A stretch of DNA of 64,000 nt from CAVQAH01 sp963784195 (GCA_963784195.1 CAWARA010000007.1:1-64000); one strand, 5' to 3'. Positions 19,973-29,849 are shown, numbered from the stretch's first letter. Program-made: numbers and translations. The notes: generated by a model from the sequence alone, not told the origin.

Positions 19973-21811
19973 ATGGGTTCGCGATTCTTGCCCCTCGCTA
20001 TCACCGTTACGATGCTCGCGGCAGGGACCGCGTGCAGCAAGGCGACCGACCCCGAACGTGAAGGCGGTCAACCGAAAGCTGGCACGACGCCTGCCGCTAC
20101 GACCGAGAAGTATCCCGAGCCTCGCTGGCCCTCCTATTTCAAGCGGTCCAACAACGTCGAGGACCTCATGCCCGCCGCCCGGTCGCTCGTCCGCAACACG
20201 TCGGGCTTCCAGGGCAAAGGCATGGGCATCCTCCAGGAGGGCGAGGAGGTCCTGATCGTGCCGACGGCCAGCGCCGATCCGATGGTGCTCGAAGCGATTC
20301 AGCGGGCGCTCGTCGAGCGGAAGGTCAAGCCGCACATAAAGTTCTCATACGAGTTCACCGGCGAATCGAAAGACCTGGTGCAGAAGCGCCAGGCGGCCAA
20401 TCAGCGAAATCGCGACAACACGAAAGCAGGCATCTATCAGGCATCGAGCTGGATCAACGGACAGTTTCCTGATCCCGAAGTGCCGAAGAAGTGGCTGAAG
20501 GAACGAAGACCCGATCTCTACGCAGAGCTCTTCCCGAACGACACCGGCGCGAAAGCGAAAGCGGACGAGGATCCAGAGACGGGTTTGCCGCGCGCCAATC
20601 CGAGGGACCGTGAGATCGTTGGCCTGGGCATCCAGAAGTTCCTGAAGGAAAACCCGAAGTGCCGTGGCGTGTTCTGGGGCGGCGGCGGCACCACGGGGCT
20701 GCGGCGCGCACTCTATCCGATGCAGGACCAGTACCTCGGCACGTTCATCACCGACAACGTGTACACGCTGCAGAGCCAGATGACCACCTACCCTGGTGAC
20801 GTCTGGCAGCTCGCCGAGGAACAGATCCTCGAACCGCTCGTGTACGCCGATCGCGTCGAGATTACCGACCCCGAGGGCACGAATCTCTGGGCTGATATCA
20901 CGCCCGACATGGCGGAGCGCTGGTCGCAGGGCGCCTATCAGCGGGGACACCTCTACATGTTCCCCAACCAGGCGACCGGGCGTTTCGGCTACTCCTTCGT
21001 GAACTACCCCGGCTTCCAGCAGAAATGGCTGCCACGCGAACCGATCGCGCTGATCAACGGCGTGCTCGCGGGAACGCAGGGCCACGGCGGCTTCTTCCCC
21101 CGCTGGGAGGTCACGTTCAAGGACGGCTTCATCGCGGACGTGAAGGGCGGCGGCGCCCAGGGCGCGGCGTTGAAAGAGTTCCTGCAGTACCCCGGCCTGA
21201 ACGATCGCGTCTTCCCGTATCACACGAAGCCGGGCTTCTGGTACCTCTACGAGATCGCGTTCGGCTCGCATCCGAAGGCGTTCCGTCACCCGATCCCGCT
21301 CGAAGAGTCCGGCAACACCAGCCCCGAGCGCGCCCGCAGCGGCGTCATCCACTGGGGCCTCGGCATCCGCCTCTGGCACGATCCGGACGCGCCGACGGAA
21401 TCCAAGAAGTGGGCGGAGTTCTCGAAGCAGAACAACACGCCCTTCGATCACGGCTGGCACACGCACACCTACTTCACGACCTACAAGGTGCGCCTGCGCA
21501 ACGCCGACAAGTGGGTCGCGTTGCTCGACAAGGGCCGGATGACGAGTCTCGATCACCCCGAGGTCCGTGCGCTGGCCTCACGCTACGGCAATCCCGACGA
21601 CGTGCTGGCGGAGGATTGGATCCCCGAAGTCCCGGGCATCAACGCGCCCGGAGACTACCTGAAGGATTACGCGCCGAATCCAGGCCAGTACTCGATCAAG
21701 GTGCTGGAAAAGGCGAACAACGGCACCTACGAGCATTACTACCCGAAGGCCCCGGCGCAGAAGACGACGAGCGCCACGCCGCCGGCGACCGGCAAGCCGG
21801 GCGGGAAATAG
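19973..21811 (+). CDS. Large lipoprotein, paralogue of the 3956-5776 protein
   Basis: A 612-residue lipoprotein: signal peptide and lipobox (LAAGTAC, cysteine at residue 21). Domain order and many phrases match the protein at 3956-5776: YPGDVWQLAE, VEITDPEGTN, RGHLYMFPNQATGRFGYS, HGWHTHTYFTTYKVRLRNA. The M29-like GEEVLIVPTASADPMVLEAI segment is present near residue 84. I took the ATG at 19973, which has AAAGGAG seven bases upstream, rather than starts inside the inverted repeat. Function is unknown. Both paralogues are next to predicted selenoprotein genes, which hints at a shared envelope process but proves nothing. Confidence 0.8.
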   Translation: MGSRFLPLAITVTMLAAGTACSKATDPEREGGQPKAGTTPAATTEKYPEPRWPSYFKRSNNVEDLMPAARSLVRNTSGFQGKGMGILQEGEEVLIVPTASADPMVLEAIQRALVERKVKPHIKFSYEFTGESKDLVQKRQAANQRNRDNTKAGIYQASSWINGQFPDPEVPKKWLKERRPDLYAELFPNDTGAKAKADEDPETGLPRANPRDREIVGLGIQKFLKENPKCRGVFWGGGGTTGLRRALYPMQDQYLGTFITDNVYTLQSQMTTYPGDVWQLAEEQILEPLVYADRVEITDPEGTNLWADITPDMAERWSQGAYQRGHLYMFPNQATGRFGYSFVNYPGFQQKWLPREPIALINGVLAGTQGHGGFFPRWEVTFKDGFIADVKGGGAQGAALKEFLQYPGLNDRVFPYHTKPGFWYLYEIAFGSHPKAFRHPIPLEESGNTSPERARSGVIHWGLGIRLWHDPDAPTESKKWAEFSKQNNTPFDHGWHTHTYFTTYKVRLRNADKWVALLDKGRMTSLDHPEVRALASRYGNPDDVLAEDWIPEVPGINAPGDYLKDYAPNPGQYSIKVLEKANNGTYEHYYPKAPAQKTTSATPPATGKPGGK

Positions 21812-22052
21812 GCTTCGCTTAGCGTCAACTCCCCCGCCTACGCGCGCGTAACCGTGGTTGCGCGCGCTACGGCGAGGCCTCGCGACGCTGCTTCCACTCT
21901 GTCGTACGTCGCGTACGTAGTCCTCGCCGCGCGAATGCCGTCCACCGTGACTGATGCTTGCAGCCCGCTGCCGCTAGGCCACGGGAATCGTGGAGCATGC
22001 CATGGGAATCGGCGCGCGTCGAGGCGTCCTGAGCCGCTGGAGTGACCCGGGT

Positions 22053-24881
22053 CTACCTCGCACCTTCGATCAGAAACAGCGACGAGACGTACCGGCTGTC
22101 GCTGTACGCGATTGTGCGCCCGTCGCTCGAGATTCGGAGATCCACTCCGGGGCGTTGTGCCAGTCGATCGCGCATGACCTCTGCGTGCGGGACTGTCTTG
22201 CCGGTCTTCACATCGACGTTCGTCAGCACCCACCTGTCGTCATGCAGCGTCACCACGAACACGGACCGTCCGTCATCGCTCCACTGCCTGATGAACTGAT
22301 TCGGCTGCAACGAGAAAGTGAGCCTGGTCGCGGGGCGCGGCTCGAGCGTGGCCATCCAGAGCGTGCCGTCGCGCCGCCGGCTGACGAATCGCTCGCCATC
22401 CGGCGCGACTGGAGAAACAACCTGTCCAGGCTCGTGCTCGACTCGAACAGGTGGGCCGCCGTCGATGGATTGAACGAAGGTCTCCAGCTCTCCCCCGGCA
22501 CGCGCGGCATCGAACACGATTCGATCCGACCCGGCAAACGACGCATTCAGGGCGAAGTTCGTCAAGACAACACCGGCGCGCTCGAGTGTCCTCGACGCGC
22601 CCGCCCCGAGCGGGTGGAGCACGAGCGATGACTCGATGCCGCCACGAGCGGCGCGGGTGACGGTCAACGCCCATCGGCCATTCGCCGACAACGCACGACC
22701 GAATCCACTGCCGAGAAACGTGGCCGGTCCGCCGTCTGTCGGCCGAACGTAGATGGGATAGAGCGACTCGACCTTCCGTCCACCTTCCAGCGTTGGGCCA
22801 ATCCGAACCGTGAGCAGCATCGTGCGGCCATCGCGCGATAGCGCGTCGACGGCGGAGCTCCCGAGCCAGGTGAGATCCCTGCGCCCGCCCGCGGCCGTCG
22901 AATCGTGAATCCAGGCGCGCCTGGACGCAGAAGAGTGATCGACGAGCAGACGATCCGGGGCCGCCGCGTCGAGCACACGGATGCGGCTGCTGGCGCGCAG
23001 TACTGGGCGGACTGTTCCGTCCATCGCGATCCTCAAGACCGCATCGTCGTTGTTGTCCGGCCCGACGCCGGTCACGAAGATCGCAGTGCCATCCGACGCC
23101 CAGGCCAGCCCGGAGAGGAAGGTCCAGCCTCGCGACAGCACCTGGCTCCCCTGCCCCTGCCGGGCGACCACCGCCAGTCGGCCGTCCGCGCCGAGTTCCG
23201 CTGACACGAGCCGCTGACCATCGGGCGAGATGCGAACGAGGTGGGCGCCATCGGCGAGCCGAGTGCCGATAGGATATTCGAGGCGGCCGCCGACGACAGC
23301 CGCGATCGTGTCACGCGGTCCCCAATCGGCCGACAACACGTTCTCGGCCAGCTTCCTCGGGGCTCCTCCAAGAAGCGGCGCACGAGCGAGGGTCCCCTCG
23401 CAACCGCCATTGCTGGGGCGATAGACACAGGAGAGCGTGAGGGCGAGCTGGCCGGTTGGAGAAACCGAGAGCAACCCGCCAGGCGGAAGGTCCAACGCGC
23501 GAGATTCGGGACTCAGTGTGGTCGTGCTGAACATCTGAACCGGCTGGCCGTTCCAGGACGCCGAATAGAGGACTGTCTCGCCGCCTGGGCCAAAGCGAGC
23601 TGCGTGGACGAACCCTTCTTCGAACGTCAACTTGTGCCACGTTGGGAACGGGCGGCTCATTTCCGCGGTGCCAGAGCCCTTGCCCCACCATCCCACCGCG
23701 AACGCCGATAACGCGAGGCCAAGGCCGAGCGTCGTCAGGAGCGCAGTGTGACGGACCGGCTTCTCCTCGGCAGACGAGGGCTGACTCGAGGCGCGAGGGT
23801 CCTCGAGCGCCTGAAGCCTGGAGCGAGCGGGTTCGGCAGCCCCGATGAGGGCCTCATCGAGATCAGCCAGCACATCGCCAACGTCGCGTCTGCGATGCTT
23901 TGGATCCTCGTCGAGGCACCGCTTCAGCAGCGCGGTCACGCCCGCTGGAACCGTCGATGGCATCAGGTTCCAGTCCGGCTCGGCTCCGTCAGCTCTTTTG
24001 CCACGAAAGGCCGGCGTTCCCGTGAGCATTTCGAAACAGACACATCCGAACGCCCAGATGTCCGTGCGCTTGTCGACGAAGTCTCCACGCGCCTGCTCGG
24101 GGCTCATGTACGAAGCCGTGCCCAGAATCAACCGGTCTGATTCAGTGAGGATGCTCGGGCTGCTCGGATGATCTCCCGGTGCATCGACGGCCTCCGACTT
24201 CGCGAGGCCGAAGTCGAGGACCTTCGTCGTGCCGTCGCGGGCGACTTTGACATTCGAGGGCTTCAGGTCCCGATGCACGATCCCGCGTTGGTGCGCGGCA
24301 TCGAGTGCCTCACCAATCTGTCTGGCAATTCGCGCCGCATCGTGCAGCGGGAGTGGGCCTCGCCTGATGCGCTCGGCCAGCGTCTCGCCGTCGACCAGTT
24401 CGAGCACCAGACCACGGATGCCATCGGCGGCATGCACGCCATAGATCGCGGCGATGTTCGGATGGCTGAGCGACGCGAGGAATTGCGCTTCCTGCTCAAA
24501 GCGCGCGAGCCGCTCCGGATCCTCGTTGAAGGCTTCAGGCAGAATCTTGATCGCCACGTCGCGGCCCAGAACCGTGTCGCGTGCGCGGTACACGTCGCCC
24601 ATGCCGCCTGCGCCCAGCAATCCCTCAATCTGGTATGGCCCGAACGCGCGTCCGGTGAGCACCGGAATTTCGCCAGCGACCAGTCGCGCGGCGATCGCGA
24701 GCGCCGGTTCTTCGAGAAAAGAACCGCCGGAAGCGTCTTCCTCCAGGAGCGATTCGATCTGCACTCGCAGCCCCTGGTCGCCGGCGCACTCGCGGGTAAG
24801 GAATGCGACACGATCGACGCCGCCGAGCGCCGCGGCCTGGTGATAGAGCTGCTCGATGCGCGACCAACGCTCAGCTTCCAT
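22053..24881 (-). CDS. Serine/threonine protein kinase with TolB-like C-terminal propeller
   Basis: A 942-residue membrane kinase. Kinase motifs in order: GAGGMGDVYRA (residues 90-100), catalytic lysine in VAIKILPE (109-116), HRDLKPSN (203-210), DFGLAKS (223-229), and activation-segment GTASYMSPEQARGD. A membrane helix follows near residue 370 (LLTTLGLGLALSAFAVGWW), then an extracytoplasmic region of PD40/WD40-type blades (SPDGQRLVSAEL, APDGERFVSRR, SSDGRTIAYSDS). This is a common acidobacterial architecture. The start at 24881 overlaps the sigma factor stop by 11 bases, so the two are coupled. The propeller probably senses an extracellular ligand; the targets are unknown. Confidence 0.92.
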   Translation of the reverse strand: MEAERWSRIEQLYHQAAALGGVDRVAFLTRECAGDQGLRVQIESLLEEDASGGSFLEEPALAIAARLVAGEIPVLTGRAFGPYQIEGLLGAGGMGDVYRARDTVLGRDVAIKILPEAFNEDPERLARFEQEAQFLASLSHPNIAAIYGVHAADGIRGLVLELVDGETLAERIRRGPLPLHDAARIARQIGEALDAAHQRGIVHRDLKPSNVKVARDGTTKVLDFGLAKSEAVDAPGDHPSSPSILTESDRLILGTASYMSPEQARGDFVDKRTDIWAFGCVCFEMLTGTPAFRGKRADGAEPDWNLMPSTVPAGVTALLKRCLDEDPKHRRRDVGDVLADLDEALIGAAEPARSRLQALEDPRASSQPSSAEEKPVRHTALLTTLGLGLALSAFAVGWWGKGSGTAEMSRPFPTWHKLTFEEGFVHAARFGPGGETVLYSASWNGQPVQMFSTTTLSPESRALDLPPGGLLSVSPTGQLALTLSCVYRPSNGGCEGTLARAPLLGGAPRKLAENVLSADWGPRDTIAAVVGGRLEYPIGTRLADGAHLVRISPDGQRLVSAELGADGRLAVVARQGQGSQVLSRGWTFLSGLAWASDGTAIFVTGVGPDNNDDAVLRIAMDGTVRPVLRASSRIRVLDAAAPDRLLVDHSSASRRAWIHDSTAAGGRRDLTWLGSSAVDALSRDGRTMLLTVRIGPTLEGGRKVESLYPIYVRPTDGGPATFLGSGFGRALSANGRWALTVTRAARGGIESSLVLHPLGAGASRTLERAGVVLTNFALNASFAGSDRIVFDAARAGGELETFVQSIDGGPPVRVEHEPGQVVSPVAPDGERFVSRRRDGTLWMATLEPRPATRLTFSLQPNQFIRQWSDDGRSVFVVTLHDDRWVLTNVDVKTGKTVPHAEVMRDRLAQRPGVDLRISSDGRTIAYSDSRYVSSLFLIEGAR

Positions 24882-25446
24882 CACTCGCCCCCTGCTGAAG
24901 CTCGAGCCGCAGCCACGACTTGGCAAACCGCCAGTCGCGGTGGACGGTCTCCGGGGACACGCCGAGAACCTCCGCGGTCTCCTCGACGGTGAATCCACCG
25001 AAGAAGCGTAACTCGACGACGCGGCTCTTGCGGGTGTCCAGCCCGGCGAGCGCCTCCAGCGCGAGATCGAGCGCGACCAGGTCCTGCGAGCGCTCGACCA
25101 CCACGGCCATCGCATCTTCGAGTGGAACCAGAGGTTGGCCGCCACCGCGTTTCAAGTATCGCCTCGATCGCGCAATGTCGACGAGGATCCGGCGCATCAG
25201 CCGCGCCGACATCGCAAAGAAGTGCGAGCGGTCCTGCCAGTCGATGTGGGAGACGCCGGTCAGGCGCAGGAACGCCTCGTTGAGGAGCGCCGTCGGTTGC
25301 AGGCTGTGTCCGGTCCGCTCGGCCGCCATACAGTGCCGCGCGATCCTGTGCAGCTCGCGGTGCACGAGCGGCACGAGCTGCTCGAGCGCGGTGGAATCGC
25401 CATCCGCCCAGGACCGGAGCAGCATTGTGACGTCGGGAGCAGTCAC
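24871..25446 (-). CDS. ECF-type RNA polymerase sigma factor (TIGR02999-like)
   Basis: A 191-residue sigma factor of the group often paired with Ser/Thr kinases in Acidobacteriota and Planctomycetota. Region 2 reads LVHRELHRIARHCMAAERTGHSLQPTALLNEAFLRL; region 4 has VVELRFFGGFTVEETAEVLGVSPETVHRDWRFAKSWL, a clear helix-turn-helix. No anti-sigma gene is adjacent; the coupled kinase gene is the likely regulator. It is transcribed with the lipoprotein gene 42 bases upstream. Confidence 0.92.
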   Translation of the reverse strand: MTAPDVTMLLRSWADGDSTALEQLVPLVHRELHRIARHCMAAERTGHSLQPTALLNEAFLRLTGVSHIDWQDRSHFFAMSARLMRRILVDIARSRRYLKRGGGQPLVPLEDAMAVVVERSQDLVALDLALEALAGLDTRKSRVVELRFFGGFTVEETAEVLGVSPETVHRDWRFAKSWLRLELQQGASDGS

Positions 25447-25488
25447 AGAATGGACCGAATCTTATCCGATTCAACAGGGCGGAGTCCG

Positions 25489-26310
25489 TCACTTCGACAC
25501 ATCTGCCACCGCGCTGACGGTCGCGCCACGCCCCCGATCGTTCAGGTACGAGATGGCAACCGAAACGCGAGACACCAGAGGATAACAATTCGAGATCTCG
25601 AGCCATGGACCGTATGCGTCTTCGTCGAGCACAACAATCCCTCCTGCGGGGACGAGTCTCGGCTCGCGAGACGGTGGGACCCCGCCAAGCGCGCCGAGCA
25701 ACTCGAACTGAATCCTGACGATATTGACCTGGCCGCGTCCGGTTGTCTCCGCCAGCGTCAAACGTGGCAGATAGGAGGAGCACGTGTCCGCGGTGTAGCC
25801 CGTCACGGAAAAGGCACGGATCGCCAGCGTTTCGGCGGGCGGTTCCAGGGACAACGCTGGTGCAGCGGTGTCGCCGACGACCGTTCCGGTCAGGCCCGCG
25901 TGGTCAACGTAAGTGACGCGGACGTAGAGTCTGTCGAGCGGCGCGTCGGTCACGAAGTCGAAAGTGGGGTCGATGAGGTCGCGAACGCCGCCCGCCGGCA
26001 CGCGCGCCGGCTGAATGGGGCGGACACGCGATAGTGCAACGCCTGGCTGTGAAACTCCTGTTTCTGACGCGGTCCGCGCAAACGTCACCTCGTGTACCTC
26101 TACGCGTCCGGACTCGTTGGCTGCCACCACCAGCGTCGGGATGTAATAGAACCGTCGGTCGGCGTGCCAGCCGGTAACCCGGAAGTCGGATATCGACAGG
26201 CTGCTCGAAGCGGCCGGCGTTGAAGTCGGCTGCGTGGGAGCAGGCGCTCCGCAACCGAGGCAGGCTGATAGCGCAGACCACACGACGAAATGAAGAATTC
26301 CCGTCCTCAT
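25489..26310 (-). CDS. Lipoprotein of unknown function with two Ig-like/DUF repeats
   Basis: A 273-residue lipoprotein with lipobox SACLGC (cysteine about residue 20). After a proline/threonine-rich linker come two similar beta-rich units: SISDFRVTGWHADRRFYYIPTL and AIRAFSVTGYTADTCSSYLPRL, each ending in a V-R-V-T/S-V-x-Y strand. I do not recognise the family. It lies between the intact TonB receptor and the sigma factor on the same strand, so it may be a surface companion of the receptor. Confidence 0.75.
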   Translation of the reverse strand: MRTGILHFVVWSALSACLGCGAPAPTQPTSTPAASSSLSISDFRVTGWHADRRFYYIPTLVVAANESGRVEVHEVTFARTASETGVSQPGVALSRVRPIQPARVPAGGVRDLIDPTFDFVTDAPLDRLYVRVTYVDHAGLTGTVVGDTAAPALSLEPPAETLAIRAFSVTGYTADTCSSYLPRLTLAETTGRGQVNIVRIQFELLGALGGVPPSREPRLVPAGGIVVLDEDAYGPWLEISNCYPLVSRVSVAISYLNDRGRGATVSAVADVSK

Positions 26311-26378
26311 CGGGCCCCTGTCTTGAGAGCGAGAAATTCGCGGAAGAACTGTCAGCGGGCTGGCCGGAAACGCCCGGC

Positions 26379-29300
26379 TTAGAACGAGATTCTCACGCCG
26401 AGCTGAATCTGACGTGGCTCCCCGGCGGTGTTGTTCAGCAGGTATTCGCCGAACGTGGCCGAGGCTGGATCCCGATCGATGATCTGGAGGAAGTTGGAGT
26501 TGGATGGCGCGTCGAATCCGCAGTCGGCTGGCACAGGTCGCCCGCAGTAGTTCGTCACCTCGCTGCCAGCTAACTGAATACCCGAAGCGTTGAACAGGTT
26601 GAACACGTCCAGGACGAGTGACAGGCGGCGGCTGCCGCCGAGGCCGACGTTCTTCAGTAGGTGAAGATTCACGCTGGACGTCGGTCTGTTTCGGAAGAGG
26701 TTCCGGGTGAAAGAAACGCCGGGCGCATGGTACGGGCGGTCCGCTCCCGTCACGCTCTCGTTCGCATCGCTCCCGAAGGTCGCGTCGATCGGCAGCCCCG
26801 AGCGAACCTGGAAATTGCCCGCCGCTTCCACTCCATACGGGAGATTGAGCACCCAGCCGCCTGAGGCTTGATGGCGCCGGTCGAGACGGGCAGCCGAGTA
26901 TTCGGGAGCGAGGTCGTAAGGATTCTCGAGCGCCATCGCGCCCAGGTCCGCCTCGTTGTCGTCATCCGAATGCGAGCTGCTGAGGACGTAGAAGCCGTAC
27001 ACCTGTCCCCAGCGCCCGTACCACTGTGTCCTGAGGGTCAGGGCACGATAGTGCGAGCGCGCGCTCGCCTCGCGCACGACCACCTGTCCGAGGGACGCGA
27101 TGGGACGCTGCCGCCCTGCGTCTCGAAGACCAAAGAAAGGCCGCTGAGCCGCATCACCCGCGCGCACGACTGGCAGCGGCAAATTCAGATCGACGTTGCG
27201 CTCGAGTTTGACAGTTTCGAGATCGATGTAGTCGGCGCCCACCCGGAGTCCGGAACCGAGCTCGCGCTCAATCCCGAATCCCCACTGAAATGCTCTGGGA
27301 TTCCTGAACTCCGGATCGATGACGAAGAGCTGGGCGCCGCTATACGGATCCGACAGGCCAAGGGCCTGGCGCACCTGCTCGATCTCCTCAGGCGTGATGA
27401 TCGGCAGGCTGCCGAGCGGCGTCCGATTCAGGTCGATTCCAATGAGCGCCAGCTGCTGATAGACAGTCTGGCTCGGATTGTCTGGCGGTACCTGGAAAGG
27501 AAGCTGCACGGAGAGATCGACGGGCGGAAAGCGGAAGTTGGCAAGCGGTTGCGCGAAAATGATTCCGGGCGACCGCGCGTAGTACACGCCGGCGTTCCCG
27601 CGCACGACGGTCTTCGCGTTGCTCCCTGGATCCCACGCGAAGCCAACGCGCGGCGCCACCTGGTCCAACGCGTCAGGGATGAAGGTCGGATCCACCTCGC
27701 GTCCCAACGGGAACGTGAATCCCGCGACGCGGTTGACCAGGTCGTGGTTGTTCGCTTCGGGTGAAGGATGCCATTGACCTTCCCAGCGAAGCCCATAGGT
27801 CAGGGTCAAATCACGGCGTATCCGCCACAAATCCTGAACGAACGCCGCCACTTCGGTGGTGGCCGCCGAGCGCTGTGGAGCGCCCGTTTGACGCAGGTAC
27901 ATGACCGTCCGCGAATCGAAGCGATTCGGCGTTGGGCCGCCCACCGACAACGTTTCAAGAATGGCCGCCGTGCTCGTGCCGGAGATCGTGAAACCTCCGG
28001 TTTGATGGAGCCCGCCGGTCTCATCAACCGCCACGAAATTGAGCTCGGCGCCTGTCTTCACCGAGTGAGTGCCCCGCATCCATGTGGCGTTGGCGGCTCC
28101 CTGGCCGCGCCAGTCGACCGTGCGGATTGGCAGGAAGTTCGTGGTGCCGAATCGGCCCACGTTGGTCTGCACCCTCGGCTCGAGGACGTTCGCCTCCCGC
28201 GGACGCGCTTCCCGCGCGTATTGTGCGCGGACCTCGAACAACAGGCTCGATCGGCGCGCATCCGTGATCTGGCCGACCACCGTGTCGACCCGATCCTTTT
28301 CGGTGCCGTTGCTCGACAATGCGAGTGTCGTCGTGGCGGGCGTGTCATTGCCCCCCGATATGGCGTTCAGCCCGGTGTTGGTACTTCCGCTGTAGCGAAC
28401 GTCGAACCGGCTGCCGGCCGGCAGTTGCCAATCGAGGCGACCCAGGAACGTGAGACCGTCATTCGTCATCGTGAACGGTCGCTCGAGGCTCTTGTAGTAG
28501 TCGAACGCCTCCTGTGTCGATGCCGAGGGCCTGAAACCCTGCAGGCTGTCGAAGAGGACCGCTCGCGGGACGTTGACCTCTTGCTGCTCGTAGGCGAGGA
28601 ACGAGAACACCTGATCCGGTTTGATCGGCCCACCGAACGAACCTCCCCACTGCTGCTGTGTCGGAGCCGATCGCTGACCGAAGGCGTTGGTGATTGCGAG
28701 ATCCTCAGGACGATTCACGTAGAAGCCCGACCCGGTCGACCGATTGCTACCCGCTTTCGTCACGACGTTGACGAGGCCGCCGGACGATCGGCCGAACTCC
28801 GCGGAGTAGCCACTCGCAATGACCTGAAACTCACGAATGGCTTCCTGCGGGATCGTCGGCGAGAAGTTGGATCGCGATCCCCCACGGATACCGCCGAAGA
28901 ACGGCTGGTTGTAGTCGGCACCGTCGATGCCGATGTTCGAGTTGATTCCGCGCTGGCCCGACAGCGCGATCTGCCCCCGCTGTATTTCTACCTGGGCGTG
29001 CGGCGTCAGTTCGACCAGATCCTGGAACCGCCGGCCGTTCGTCGGCGCTTTCTCGATGAATGTCGCGTCGAGCCTCGTGCTCGCGTTCGGACTGGTCACG
29101 TCGAGCCGCGGAGGGCTGCTGGTGACGTCGACCGTCTGCACGACGTCACCCACCTGCATCGTGAGGTCGAGCGTGAGTGTGGATCCGAGCGCGACCTGCA
29201 GGCCCGTCCTCTTCAGCGGCTGGAAGCCCTGAAGCTCCGCGGAGAGCTCGTAAGTCCCGATAGGCAATAGCGGAACGGCGTAGAGGCCCTGTTCGTTTGT

Positions 29301-29501
29301 GGCGACGACACGATGTATGCCGGTCGTCGCGCTGAAGATCCTGACCGCGACACCCTCTAACACGCCGTCTGACGAGTCGACGACTCGCCCGGCAATCTGG
29401 CCCGTCGACGCCTGGGACTGCGCGACCGCCGGCCGCGCCGGCAGGGCGATTGCGACGCAGGCAACGGCTGTGACCAGCCGGAATGAGCTGAGTCGGTTCA
29501 T
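26379..29501 (-). CDS. TonB-dependent receptor, Oar type, intact
   Basis: A 1,040-residue outer-membrane receptor with no frame breaks. Signal peptide (VTAVACVAIALPARPAVAQ), carboxypeptidase-regulatory-like domain (GQIAGRVVDSSDGVLEGVAV), plug domain (PTNGRRFQDLVELTPHA; IREFQVIASGYSAEFGRSSG; LVNVVTKAGSN), then a barrel ending in REIQ-type strand RQIQLGVRISF. It serves as a useful intact reference for the four broken homologues here. The ligand is unknown. It heads a minus-strand run with the lipoprotein, sigma factor and kinase, which may be a regulated uptake unit. Confidence 0.93.
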   Translation of the reverse strand: MNRLSSFRLVTAVACVAIALPARPAVAQSQASTGQIAGRVVDSSDGVLEGVAVRIFSATTGIHRVVATNEQGLYAVPLLPIGTYELSAELQGFQPLKRTGLQVALGSTLTLDLTMQVGDVVQTVDVTSSPPRLDVTSPNASTRLDATFIEKAPTNGRRFQDLVELTPHAQVEIQRGQIALSGQRGINSNIGIDGADYNQPFFGGIRGGSRSNFSPTIPQEAIREFQVIASGYSAEFGRSSGGLVNVVTKAGSNRSTGSGFYVNRPEDLAITNAFGQRSAPTQQQWGGSFGGPIKPDQVFSFLAYEQQEVNVPRAVLFDSLQGFRPSASTQEAFDYYKSLERPFTMTNDGLTFLGRLDWQLPAGSRFDVRYSGSTNTGLNAISGGNDTPATTTLALSSNGTEKDRVDTVVGQITDARRSSLLFEVRAQYAREARPREANVLEPRVQTNVGRFGTTNFLPIRTVDWRGQGAANATWMRGTHSVKTGAELNFVAVDETGGLHQTGGFTISGTSTAAILETLSVGGPTPNRFDSRTVMYLRQTGAPQRSAATTEVAAFVQDLWRIRRDLTLTYGLRWEGQWHPSPEANNHDLVNRVAGFTFPLGREVDPTFIPDALDQVAPRVGFAWDPGSNAKTVVRGNAGVYYARSPGIIFAQPLANFRFPPVDLSVQLPFQVPPDNPSQTVYQQLALIGIDLNRTPLGSLPIITPEEIEQVRQALGLSDPYSGAQLFVIDPEFRNPRAFQWGFGIERELGSGLRVGADYIDLETVKLERNVDLNLPLPVVRAGDAAQRPFFGLRDAGRQRPIASLGQVVVREASARSHYRALTLRTQWYGRWGQVYGFYVLSSSHSDDDNEADLGAMALENPYDLAPEYSAARLDRRHQASGGWVLNLPYGVEAAGNFQVRSGLPIDATFGSDANESVTGADRPYHAPGVSFTRNLFRNRPTSSVNLHLLKNVGLGGSRRLSLVLDVFNLFNASGIQLAGSEVTNYCGRPVPADCGFDAPSNSNFLQIIDRDPASATFGEYLLNNTAGEPRQIQLGVRISF

Positions 29502-29653
29502 TGCGTCCCCGATCCTGACGCGACAATCGATGGACTATCGGCGGCAGGGCCGAGATTAGCATGGGTACACACGACGAACTGGGACGGGGTGCACCCGTTC
29601 CAATAGGCGGGAAACGACGCTGAAATCGGTCAGGGAGGACTAGCCGTTTCATT

Positions 29654-29744
29654 GCCGTGGTTCGTCGACCGTGATCCGTGGTCCGTACCTCGCCGCGCGC
29701 GTTAGGCAAAGGCCCACGGCGAGACACGAGTTACGAACCACGGC
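29654..29744. repeat. Intergenic inverted repeat, family D
   Basis: The outer arms GCCGTGGTTCGT (29654-29665) and ACGAACCACGGC (29733-29744) are exact reverse complements. The inner arms CTCGCCG (29689-29695) and CGGCGAG (29717-29723) also pair. The right side contains GCGAGACACGAG. A second member is at 31656-31738. Confidence 0.85.
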
Positions 29745-29754
29745 TCGTCAACTT

Positions 29755-29798
29755 CCAACCCCCAACGCCCAAGCGGTAACTTGGGCGTTGGGGGGTTG
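29755..29798. repeat. Intergenic inverted repeat, family A
   Basis: Left arm 29755-29773 (CCAACCCCCAACGCCCAAG) and right arm 29780-29798 pair almost perfectly around a 6-base loop. It directly abuts the family D element, so two repeat families are nested in one gap. Confidence 0.9.
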
Positions 29799-29849
29799 AA
29801 CCTGCGTCGGCGGTCATCCGACGCCAATCGCGGCAGAAAGAACACTGCC

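Larger units (their letters stand above)
29502..29849. other. 348-base gap without a gene
   Basis: It holds the upstream region of the TonB receptor (29502-29653, where I see no clear promoter) and two adjacent inverted repeats of families D and A at 29654-29798. I see no coding or RNA gene. Confidence 0.7.

Noticed and set aside
27768..29270. A 500-codon plus-strand frame opposite the intact TonB receptor
   Set aside because: Antisense shadow of a complete, domain-supported receptor gene.
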